From Barthelona sp. PCE (lineage: Eukaryota; Metamonada: BaSk clade), in contig JAUFOR010000004.1 in the NCBI GenBank assembly GCA_040285745.1, positions 930,001 to 994,000 of the forward strand: 64,000 bases of DNA, read 5' to 3'. A program made the translations under genes and the position numbers. Each line of letters opens with the position of its first letter. Position 1 is the first letter of the stretch. The notes below the pieces were generated by a model. That model was not told the origin of the DNA. It saw only the letters and a list, made by a program, of their open reading frames with translations, and ran no database searches. Below, in pieces: positions 37,689-44,719 of the stretch.

Positions 37689-38678
37689 ATGTTTTATAGA
37701 TATATCTTAACGGACAGTGAACAGCGCATTATCATAAATTTCTCAAATAATGTAATGAGCAAGTGTTTCAATACGGTTTCTTTTATAAGAGCTTTAAATA
37801 TGTTTCAGGTACTGAGAGGCAAGGGTAGCACGTGTTGTTCATTCGATTTCGAGGGATATGTTTGTTGTAATTTTGAAGTTGATGCATTATCTCACAGTTT
37901 CATCGTTTCACATGATTTTATGGGAGGAATATCAAAGGATTCTATGTTTTCCACCCTTTTGTTCTTCCACTACATGATAACAGGGTATTTTAAAATAGCT
38001 ATGAAGGAATCTGTTTTAGATTCAATTGAATTATATGCAGAGGACCGGTTAAATGCATCAAGAAACTTCACTTTTGAAGATTCTATGCGTGAATTACTTT
38101 ATTTAGAACCAACTATGTTTGATTTTTCAGATTTTGAGGATAATTTCTTGATTATTTGGGAAGATTTGTTAACTACTTTATTAACTTGTTATCCCAGCAT
38201 TAAACACATCTCATCTTCACTACATTTCTCTGAACACTTGTTTTTTGATCAGATGATTGAAAAGAAGCAAAAAATTGAGTTCTTATTTACTTTGAAAAGC
38301 TATTTAAGTGAAGAAGAACCAATTTTTTTCATTGAATCACTGATAAATGGGCAACAAATCATGGTTATAAAGTGGTCAAAAGATTTCTTCCTCTTGTTTT
38401 TATTTGAGAATTTAGATTCATCATTCACTTTGAAAAATTCGTTTAACACAGAAATTTATCCAAATTTTAGAATGAATATTCTTGTTCCAAACACAAAGGA
38501 GTTAAACATTCTTGTATCAATGTTCCACGAATGTCTGTTTGAGCAAATAGATCTGGAACAAACAATGTATTCAATTCAGCGGCGATTGATGACTGTTCAG
38601 CAAAACATTTCTAATGAATTGAATTTTGATCTGCCCTCAACTCCACAACCAAAAGTATTCGTACGCAAAGCAAAATAA
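37689..38678 (+). CDS. unrecognised protein; possible longin-type (Fuzzy/HPS1/MON1-like)
   Basis: This 329-residue protein is rich in Phe, Leu and Ser, with no signal peptide or obvious membrane helix. The pattern is alternating beta and alpha with FIRALNMFQVLRGKG near residues 32-46, then a beta hairpin and the helix STLLFFHYMITGYFKIA. This order resembles the first longin domain of the Fuzzy planar-polarity effector and its relatives, where a SLN-containing helix is followed by a short sheet. The resemblance is weak and by eye. It is divergent from B9D1, and a ciliogenesis role for both would be coherent but is only inference. It ends 21 bases before the convergent dehydrogenase stop, with its own AATAAA at 38683-38688 in that gap. 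Confidence 0.6.
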   Translation: MFYRYILTDSEQRIIINFSNNVMSKCFNTVSFIRALNMFQVLRGKGSTCCSFDFEGYVCCNFEVDALSHSFIVSHDFMGGISKDSMFSTLLFFHYMITGYFKIAMKESVLDSIELYAEDRLNASRNFTFEDSMRELLYLEPTMFDFSDFEDNFLIIWEDLLTTLLTCYPSIKHISSSLHFSEHLFFDQMIEKKQKIEFLFTLKSYLSEEEPIFFIESLINGQQIMVIKWSKDFFLLFLFENLDSSFTLKNSFNTEIYPNFRMNILVPNTKELNILVSMFHECLFEQIDLEQTMYSIQRRLMTVQQNISNELNFDLPSTPQPKVFVRKAK

Positions 38679-38698
38679 TGTTAATAAACTACATAAAC

Positions 38699-38704
38699 TT
38701 TATT
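38699..38704 (-). terminator. AATAAA overlapping the Ldh2-type dehydrogenase stop
   Basis: The gene ends GAT GAA TAA AGT, which places the TAA inside AATAAA. The convergent neighbour's AATAAA is at 38683-38688 on the other strand, so the two transcripts probably overlap. Confidence 0.5.
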
Positions 38705-39956
38705 CATCCCAGGGGAAAGTATACTCAATCTCATAGCGTTCTCTGACTTGGTTAAGGACAGCCTGAAGGCCAGGGGGAACAAGTGTACCACCAGCTTCAC
38801 CACGCTCGAGCTTAGCAAGATACTCCTTCTCACCGTGGGTGAAAATACGAGTACAACCGGGTGCCTTTCTGGCAGCACGGAGCTCTCTGATGATCTGACC
38901 GGCCTTAGCACGACAGACATCAAGTCCATCGAACATCTCGGGGTTGACACAGAGGAAACAGTGACCTAATTCAATAGGCTGCGGGTTGCCTTCCTTATCG
39001 AAACCACGGAGTGTGCGCATGTGATTACCGTTTTGCAGGACTGTGCTCATGAACTCAGTCACCATAGCGAAACCGAAACCCTTATATCCACCGAGCAATT
39101 CACCAAAACCACCGACAGCGAGACAAGCAGCCTTACCTTGTTTAAGGTCCTTGAGGATACCCTTTGTATCTGTTCTGTACTCACCATCGAGGCCAATGAC
39201 AGCACCAGCGGGGGTCTTCTTATCAGAACGGCTGAACTTCTCGAGCATACCACGTTGATAGATAGCTGTGCCGTAATCGTTGATCCAGGGGAAGGGTTCG
39301 TCTGTTGGGACACAAAAGACGAGGGGGTTGGTACCAACCATTGGCTCAGTAGAGTGAGTAGGGGGGATTGAAGGACGAGCGTTGGTGTTGACCATACCAA
39401 TGAGACCAGCTTCAGTCATGCGACGGGCATAGTAACCACAGTTACCAAAGTGAGTAGAGTTACGTACAGCAACCATACCAAGACCATGTTCCTTGGCCAT
39501 TTCGATCGCCATATCACAAGCCTTCTTTGAGATAACGTGGCCCATACCATTGTGGCCATCAACAACAGCAGTGATTGCTGTCTGCTTAACAATATCAAAG
39601 TTGGTCTCGGGATTTTGGGTGCCATTGGCTATTCTGTCAAGATAAATGAGTTTCAAACGACCAGCACCATGTGAATCAATACCATGCTTGTCTGCATCAA
39701 TCAGAACCTCAGCACAGATCTTAGCATCTTCCTCAGGTACCTCAGCGGCGATGAATGCCTTGACCATAAACTCTTCAAGCTCATCAAAGCCAAAGAGAAC
39801 TGATCCCTCATCAACCATGATGGGGTGTCCATTGGGTTGGGGGTCGTAACCTAAATAGTTACGCTTAGGGGCTTTTTCAGCATCGAAGCCTTCATAAAAG
39901 ACGTAATCGTCTTTTTCTTCATTGGTGCGTTGCACCTTCGTTGGTGGTTCGGGCAT
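38700..39956 (-). CDS. malate/L-lactate dehydrogenase, Ldh2 (YlbC/ComC) family
   Basis: This 418-residue NAD(P)-dependent 2-hydroxyacid dehydrogenase belongs to the non-Rossmann Ldh2 fold family. Visible motifs are DADKHGIDSHGAGRL (about 88-102, with the conserved GIDSHG), VRNSTHFGNCGYYARR, MVGTNPLVFCVP, GGFGELLGGYKGFG and a C-terminal Pro/Gly-rich tail. The family interconverts pyruvate/lactate or oxaloacetate/malate, so it could reoxidise NADH in a fermenting cell. About 60 residues precede the usual family N terminus; the extra part is charged and has no targeting-peptide character. Codon use is strongly biased, suggesting high expression. The stop lies in AATAAA (38699-38704). Confidence 0.92.
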   Translation of the reverse strand: MPEPPTKVQRTNEEKDDYVFYEGFDAEKAPKRNYLGYDPQPNGHPIMVDEGSVLFGFDELEEFMVKAFIAAEVPEEDAKICAEVLIDADKHGIDSHGAGRLKLIYLDRIANGTQNPETNFDIVKQTAITAVVDGHNGMGHVISKKACDMAIEMAKEHGLGMVAVRNSTHFGNCGYYARRMTEAGLIGMVNTNARPSIPPTHSTEPMVGTNPLVFCVPTDEPFPWINDYGTAIYQRGMLEKFSRSDKKTPAGAVIGLDGEYRTDTKGILKDLKQGKAACLAVGGFGELLGGYKGFGFAMVTEFMSTVLQNGNHMRTLRGFDKEGNPQPIELGHCFLCVNPEMFDGLDVCRAKAGQIIRELRAARKAPGCTRIFTHGEKEYLAKLERGEAGGTLVPPGLQAVLNQVRERYEIEYTFPWDE

Positions 39957-40432
39957 ATTTCGTGTTAAAGATTAATAAAAAGGGAAAGGGGTGATGTTCA
40001 GATCTACAAGAAGAGTTTTGAAATTTGTGTTTGTTATGCTAATACCACTGATTTAATGTTGTTTATGTATATTTTACAGGATAAAACGCTCATTTATTGG
40101 GGTAAAGAGAAATTTAAAGTTCAAAAAATAAATATCTTCTCTGCTTTTTGCAGGCAGAGTTGATATTCATTATTCAAATAGTATATGAAACTAAACATCC
40201 AGATATTGTATCGTTTTCAAGCGGCAAACATCCATTTTGCCATGTATGGGTGTGATATCTATACTCAGTGTTCTTACACATTTAGGTTAATTATGTGCTA
40301 CCACAAACCTGTTCATGGTCCAGAACACCCACAGGCCAATTGGCATATTCGAAAAAGTATAGAATCAGCTCTTAGAAATGAATCAAAATGAAATTCGTTT
40401 TATCACTCATTTCTAATTTTTGTACAAAAACA
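39957..40432. promoter_or_regulatory. divergent intergenic region between dehydrogenase and SmD2
   Basis: This 476-base AT-rich spacer should hold two promoters. A 68-codon plus-strand frame (40185-40391) has no recognisable content and ends just before the SmD2 start. The frame of SmD2 itself extends back to an ATG at 40388, but the homologous part begins at 40433. Confidence 0.4.
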
Positions 40433-40717
40433 ATGGAACCAGAGGAAAGGAACGCAGTCATGGAAGGGCCTCAGAAAAGCCTATTAGAGGCAGTTGAAGA
40501 GGGGCAGTACGTGCTAGTTAATTGTCGCAACAACAGGCAGATTTATGGAATTCTGAGGTTCTTCGACAACCATTTTGACCTTATTATTGAGGAGGCACTG
40601 GAAATTTGGACATCAGAAGGACCAGGAGGTGTTTTGATGCCTAGACAGCGTAAGTTGGGTAATATGATGGTTCGTGGTGATTCTGTGATCTCAATTGTTC
40701 CCAATCCACCCTCTTAG
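40433..40717 (+). CDS. SNRPD2: small nuclear ribonucleoprotein SmD2
   Basis: The 94-residue protein from the ATG at 40433 matches SmD2 from its first residues (MEPEERNAVMEGPQKSLLEA, like the human MTPEEL...GPLSVL region). Sm1 contains VLVNCRNNRQIYGILRFFDNH, and Sm2 contains MVRGDSVISIV; NCRNN and RGDSVI are SmD2 signatures. It is a core subunit of the heptameric Sm ring on spliceosomal snRNAs, so this organism splices despite the near absence of introns here. An upstream in-frame ATG at 40388 would add 15 hydrophobic residues (MKFVLSLISNF...); I favour 40433 because family similarity starts there. The loop between Sm1 and Sm2 is shorter than in human and lacks its Lys-rich run. Confidence 0.93.
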   Translation: MEPEERNAVMEGPQKSLLEAVEEGQYVLVNCRNNRQIYGILRFFDNHFDLIIEEALEIWTSEGPGGVLMPRQRKLGNMMVRGDSVISIVPNPPS

Positions 40718-40881
40718 ATGCAGGAATACATGTGTTTCAGTTTTAAGCATTGCATTTTTCTCCTTTGTAGGTGGTATAATGGTACTATCTTTATGTTGCA
40801 GCACTGGGAATTGATTGCAGCAGTCAAATTCAGTTGGATAAAGTAAATTTTTAGAGTGTATAACCATATATATATTTTATT

Positions 40882-41244
40882 ATGAAACATTCATTCGGAA
40901 TAGGGGAGTTTGACGCTATTCACTTGCACCATTATTATGTGAAATTCATGCGATTCGATGAAAAAGAGGGTAACTGGACTGAGACTCAGATAAATGGACC
41001 AATTTATGTTTATACCCATCGCGATAAACTTTATTTCAGGGTGCTAAGCCAGGATGTTGATGAAATCGTTACTGTCAACATAGGAAATATCGAATCATGC
41101 ATTCAGACGAGTGATAGTTTTATTGAGATTTTTGAGAGTAATTTAGGAAAGATTGGAGTATGGTTTGGTATGACAGAGGAAGAGGTTGATACCATCCATA
41201 CATTTATTAATGATATGATAAACTTAATTAATTCTTCGGATTAG
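40882..41244 (+). CDS. DCP1-like mRNA decapping cofactor (EVH1-like)
   Basis: This 120-residue protein is about the length of a bare DCP1 EVH1 domain. The core stretch VKFMRFDEKEGNWTETQING followed by PIYVYTHRDKLYFRVL matches the DCP1 pattern (a Trp, then Gly-P-hydrophobic-V-Y, then R). The C-terminal GVWFGMTEEEVDTIHTFIND matches the closing GIWF-helix. DCP1 activates the decapping enzyme DCP2 in 5'-3' mRNA decay. The N-terminal helix that contacts DCP2 seems very short here, and the Pro-rich and trimerisation tails of animal DCP1 are absent. It is 164 bases downstream of SmD2 on the same strand, and its TAG stop overlaps the convergent gene's stop by four bases. Confidence 0.72.
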   Translation: MKHSFGIGEFDAIHLHHYYVKFMRFDEKEGNWTETQINGPIYVYTHRDKLYFRVLSQDVDEIVTVNIGNIESCIQTSDSFIEIFESNLGKIGVWFGMTEEEVDTIHTFINDMINLINSSD

Positions 41245-42149
41245 TAGTCAAGAAATGATCGTTTTGCACGTAAAGTTGAACTAAGATCCTGCATGGATTG
41301 CATAGTTTTCTTTAACATTGCAGGGGAGTTGATTCTTACCTTTTGAACAGGAGAAATTATTGTATTAGATAAGGTAGACGAATTTAAATCATCAATGGTT
41401 AATGTTTTATCAAATTTTTTTGTATGATTACTTGATTCTCTCAAAATTGAAAGAGGTTTTTGGATTGGAATAGATGAATAATCAGGTTGTTGATAATTAG
41501 TAAAACTTTCAAGATTTTCTTTTGCATTTTTCATAGCCTTAACAAAAGAATTTTCAATTCCCACCTTATAATTTGCAATATATTGTTCTTTTTCAACTTC
41601 TAAATCATTTAATCTTGCTTGAAATTCTTTTTGTAATGCAATTTCTTTAGATTTATACATTTCTTTCATTTCAAAGATATGATTATCCAGATCTTCCACT
41701 AATTCTTGATATCTATGCTTCAGCTGTTGTGTCACTTGGTTTGTCCTTTTTCTGAATGATAAAGGTGAAATGAATGAACTTGTTTTTAAAGTTTGCGAGT
41801 ATAAATCAATTTCTTCAATTGCTACTGATAATGAAAATGCTGGTTTATGATGGTGAGGTGAGGTTACAAATGATTTTGGACTCGATATCCTGCTGCGTAA
41901 ACGTGGTGGTGTTGAAATATCAACTGTTGAACGAGGTTCATTAAACTCAAGTGTTTTTCCTGTTCTCAAAGATATTTTAAGGGAATCTAGTCGCTCACTC
42001 AGGGTCTTTTTCAAAGTGGGGTACCTATTTGTTGAAAAAAATGATGAAGATGATACAGAAGATGGTGAATGCTGTTTGAATTGAAAAAACCCTTTAGGAT
42101 ACAATTTGGATTGTGAAAGGCGCCTTTGTGAAGCCTCTAGATGCGACAT
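41241..42149 (-). CDS. coiled-coil protein, function unknown
   Basis: This 302-residue protein is Ser/Thr/Lys-rich and basic at the N terminus. It has one predicted coiled coil at about residues 145-215 (HRYQELVEDLDNHIFEMKEM and following, with many Glu/Lys heptads), then a Ser/Thr/Pro-rich C-terminal tail. There is no signal peptide or membrane helix, and I recognise no family. A structural or cytoskeletal role would fit but is not supported further. The stop codons of this gene and the DCP1-like gene overlap at 41241-41244 in convergent orientation. Confidence 0.75.
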   Translation of the reverse strand: MSHLEASQRRLSQSKLYPKGFFQFKQHSPSSVSSSSFFSTNRYPTLKKTLSERLDSLKISLRTGKTLEFNEPRSTVDISTPPRLRSRISSPKSFVTSPHHHKPAFSLSVAIEEIDLYSQTLKTSSFISPLSFRKRTNQVTQQLKHRYQELVEDLDNHIFEMKEMYKSKEIALQKEFQARLNDLEVEKEQYIANYKVGIENSFVKAMKNAKENLESFTNYQQPDYSSIPIQKPLSILRESSNHTKKFDKTLTIDDLNSSTLSNTIISPVQKVRINSPAMLKKTMQSMQDLSSTLRAKRSFLDY

Positions 42150-42643
42150 ATGATGATAAAAAGGTATTACTTGAAGAAGAAAGGTGCAAAATGAAATACA
42201 ACCCCTGCGCTCTAGATGCTTGCAAAATAGTATTAGTTTGACTTTGCTTTTTGGTAAGTATCTGCTACAATGTATTCATGTACACAAGTGCAAATAAGTT
42301 TGATGATCCTAAATGCCATAATACGAAAAAGCACTGTATTAAAGAAATATAGTATTCATATAATTGGGAGATAGGGATAGAATGGCTCAAGGAGCGAAGT
42401 TTTTAAAGTTAAGTTGTTGAGAATTAAAGTTAAACAGTAGAAAATTCTTTTTCCTATTGTATTGACGTTCCATAACAATTTCTTTCTTTGTATAGCACTC
42501 AAACCACCCAACTAAGACAGTTACATACAGTTTAAATAAAATATCTTGAAGAAATGCTTCTTTTCTACTCTTAGCCCTTTTTCTTTACTAATCTAGGAGT
42601 ATGTTATTTTTTTTTACATTAAGTAGGTACAGCTAACCTTTAG
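42150..42643. promoter_or_regulatory. divergent intergenic region and eL20 leader
   Basis: This 494-base AT-rich spacer lies between the coiled-coil gene (minus) and eL20 (plus). It has no recognisable gene. GAAGAAATGCTTCTTTTC at about 42548-42565 resembles the recurrent AAATGCT element, about 80 bases upstream of the eL20 ATG. The last 45 bases look like an intron. Confidence 0.4.
42599..42643 (+). other. candidate 5'-UTR spliceosomal intron of eL20
   Basis: The segment starts GTATGTTATT and ends GCTAACCTTTAG directly before the ATG, in a length of 45 nt. GTATGT is the canonical donor of yeast- and parabasalid-type introns, and CTAAC close to the terminal AG is a branch-site arrangement typical of very short protist introns. 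No upstream ATG gives a coding exon, so it would be a leader intron. Ribosomal-protein genes are the usual last holders of introns in intron-poor genomes. Confidence 0.5.
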
Positions 42644-43165
42644 ATGCGTGAATTCATCATCCACGGTCGCAAGAACCCCTCTGAACGTGATCCCCAACCC
42701 GTTGTCTTCAAGATGAACATTTTTGCTGAAAACGAAGTCGTTGCCAAGTCTCGTTTCTGGAGATACGTCACCAAGTTACGTAAGGTCAAGAAAACCGCTG
42801 GCCATCTTCTTTCTGTTGAGGAAATCCACGAGAAGAACAACTGCCAAGTTAAGAACTTCGCCATCTTCATCCGTTACAACTCTCGTACCGGTACCCATAA
42901 CATGCGTCGTGAGTTCCGTGCCATTTCTCGCTGTGATGCCATTGATCAGCTTTACAAGGAGATGAACGGTCGTCACCGTGTTAGAAGCAACGATGTCCAC
43001 GTTATCAACGTTGAGCGCATTGGTACAGCTGATATCAAGCGTACTCACATGAAGTTCTTCGCCAAGACTGGTGTCAAGTTCCCTCAGCTCACTTTCAAGA
43101 CTCGTTCCATGGATAAGCACTTCACTAAGACCTTCAGACCTGCTCGCCCTAACATCTTCTCTTAA
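42644..43165 (+). CDS. RPL18A: 60S ribosomal protein eL20 (L18a)
   Basis: This 173-residue protein is collinear with eukaryotic eL20: REFIIHGR at the N terminus, MNIFAENEVVAKSRFWRYV, KVKKTAGHLLSVEEIHEK, VKNFAIFIRYNSRTGTHNMR, a MNGRHRVRSNDVHVINVE stretch and the C-terminal FRPARPNIFS. It is a structural protein of the large cytosolic ribosomal subunit. It starts about five residues shorter than the yeast protein, which fits the ATG at 42644. Codons are strongly C-biased, as expected for a ribosomal protein. The ATG directly follows the candidate intron acceptor. Confidence 0.97.
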   Translation: MREFIIHGRKNPSERDPQPVVFKMNIFAENEVVAKSRFWRYVTKLRKVKKTAGHLLSVEEIHEKNNCQVKNFAIFIRYNSRTGTHNMRREFRAISRCDAIDQLYKEMNGRHRVRSNDVHVINVERIGTADIKRTHMKFFAKTGVKFPQLTFKTRSMDKHFTKTFRPARPNIFS

Positions 43166-43225
43166 GTAGTACTATGATTAGTAAAATTGGCTGTTAAACC
43201 TTTTTAATTCTTTTTCTAACATCAG

Positions 43226-43594
43226 ATGAGTTCAGAAGAAACAGATTATACATATTCAGATGAAGAAATAGTTGATAAAGCACCTTCAAAAGTTGGTGCA
43301 TTTATTATAAAGTCAACCTTAATACTTTGGTTACTTATAGGTGTTTATTCTATTGTAGTACCTGAAACTATCAATGCTTCAAATATTCAAATGCAGAATT
43401 TATTGCAAAATTTGCACATACACAACAACAATCCTAAAATTTCTATGAGGGTTATTAAAAAACAGTATAGGATGTTGCTTGCACGTTATCATCCCGATAA
43501 ATGCAAGGATGGAGTTGAAAAATGTCTTGAAAAGTATCATAAAATACAAAATTCGATGGAAATGATTAAAAGCATAAAATCCACAAATAATTAA
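43226..43594 (+). CDS. membrane-anchored J-domain protein
   Basis: This 122-residue protein has an acidic N-terminal tail, one hydrophobic segment at about 24-45 (GAFIIKSTLILWLLIGVYSI) and a C-terminal J-domain with HPD at residues 89-91 (ARYHPDKCKDG). J-domains stimulate the ATPase of Hsp70 partners. A small protein with one membrane span and a C-terminal J-domain could serve protein import or folding at the ER or a mitochondrion-related organelle; the membrane cannot be inferred from sequence. Only 60 bases separate it from eL20, and CTAACATCAG directly precedes the ATG. It converges on the E2 gene with a 6-base gap. Confidence 0.8.
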   Translation: MSSEETDYTYSDEEIVDKAPSKVGAFIIKSTLILWLLIGVYSIVVPETINASNIQMQNLLQNLHIHNNNPKISMRVIKKQYRMLLARYHPDKCKDGVEKCLEKYHKIQNSMEMIKSIKSTNN

Positions 43595-43600
43595 TAGCAA

Positions 43601-44257
43601 TTATTCAACATCTGAAAACAAAGTGTCTTCTTCATCTTCATACTCAGCATACTTTTCTTCATCAGTTTCAATACAATTTTTAACCAAATTATCTTCTTCC
43701 TCAGTTTCATAGTAAAGATCCTCTTCTTCATCTTCTTCTTTTTGATTACCTGACGTGAGAATAGGATTCATGTTAACCTCTTCCTCTTTACCTTCTTCTT
43801 CTTTTTTAGCAACAAATTTCGTAATACGATTCCGTACAATTTCTTGCCACCTTTCTTTTCCTTCTTTATAATCTCGTGCTGCAGCACTGCGCAAGGGATC
43901 ATCTGCGTTCGGGTAACGCATTAACCATGGAAGAAAATCATCCAGAATGTTTCGAATGGTAAATGAAGCTTGCCAGTTTGAGTTAATAACATCTAAACAG
44001 ATACTACCGCTCTCTGAAACATTAGGATGGTATGGAATGTGCTCGACAAAGCTCACACTTGGACTGGTTAAGGGGTAATTATCACTAAAACTAACTTCTA
44101 TGTGAAAGATTGCGTTTTCATAAGGTGTTTCATCTGGGCCTTGAAATTCGCATTTAACTTTCTTTGTGCTTTGCGTAAGGATGGTGAAACCACCCTTTTG
44201 AAGATCAAAAATATCCAAAAGGATACGACGAGCTTTAATTGAATTGGTACCTGACAT
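43601..44257 (-). CDS. ubiquitin-conjugating enzyme E2, UBE2H/Ubc8 family
   Basis: This 218-residue E2 is closest by eye to UBE2H (GID/CTLH partner). It shows FQGPDETPYENAIFHIEV, NYPLTSPSVSFVEHIPYHPN, the catalytic Cys87 in SGSICLDVINSNW (same position number as human UBE2H), FLPWLMRYPNADDPLRSAAA, and a long acidic C-terminal tail (about 155-218, nearly all Glu/Asp), a family hallmark. It transfers ubiquitin from E1 to substrates, with RING-type E3s. In yeast the family acts in catabolite degradation of gluconeogenic enzymes; whether that holds here is unknown. The TAA stop is six bases from the convergent J-protein stop. Confidence 0.93.
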   Translation of the reverse strand: MSGTNSIKARRILLDIFDLQKGGFTILTQSTKKVKCEFQGPDETPYENAIFHIEVSFSDNYPLTSPSVSFVEHIPYHPNVSESGSICLDVINSNWQASFTIRNILDDFLPWLMRYPNADDPLRSAAARDYKEGKERWQEIVRNRITKFVAKKEEEGKEEEVNMNPILTSGNQKEEDEEEDLYYETEEEDNLVKNCIETDEEKYAEYEDEEDTLFSDVE

Positions 44258-44719
44258 TTTGTGATGTTGATAATGAAAAAAAATAAATAAATATGTGTTT
44301 TGGGCGGTATATCAGCGAGTTCAGTAACAATACGAACTAATATTACCTGTGAGAAAGGTGAGAAAAATTTTTTCAGCGTATAAATGTTGTGGATGTATTC
44401 TCAGTGTGCTAATGAGATATGTATGTACTTTGTTATTGTTTGAATTACGCAAATGGTATTGCAAAAAAAGTGAGCCTTTTTTGGTGACTTTGGATTCTAT
44501 CTATTTTAAGGAGAAGATTGGTCGATGATGCAATATTTGTAACGCAAAATGCCAAACTTGACCGTGAATATATGTTAAAAGGGCTTGACAGATTTGATGT
44601 GTTCATTTTTCATAAATGAAAAATGCTCTGAAAGAATTGTGCCAGAAAACAAATAGTAAACCACAAAACAGCTGGTAATGATCGCATAAGCTGTTTTTCA
44701 TTCTCATACCCTATTCTAA
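44258..44719. promoter_or_regulatory. divergent intergenic region with a perfect palindrome
   Basis: This 462-base AT-rich spacer lies between the E2 (minus) and the helical-repeat protein (plus). It contains no recognisable gene. The notable element is an inverted repeat at 44604-44625, about 95 bases before the plus-strand start. TTTTCATTCTCA occurs at about 44696-44707, close to the likely transcription start of the plus-strand gene. Confidence 0.4.
44604..44625. repeat. perfect inverted repeat, 10-bp arms, 2-nt spacer
   Basis: CATTTTTCAT at 44604-44613 is followed by AA and then ATGAAAAATG at 44616-44625, its exact reverse complement. The right arm runs into GCTC, giving the recurrent AAAATGCTC core. 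It is a candidate binding site for a dimeric factor. Confidence 0.6.

Noticed and set aside
40185-40391. 68-codon plus-strand frame upstream of SmD2
   Set aside because: No recognisable motif, it sits in the divergent promoter region, and its end overlaps the first codon of the extended SmD2 frame.
40388-40432. Hydrophobic 15-residue N-terminal extension of SmD2
   Set aside because: Family similarity begins at the second ATG (40433), and a hydrophobic leader makes no sense for an snRNP core protein.
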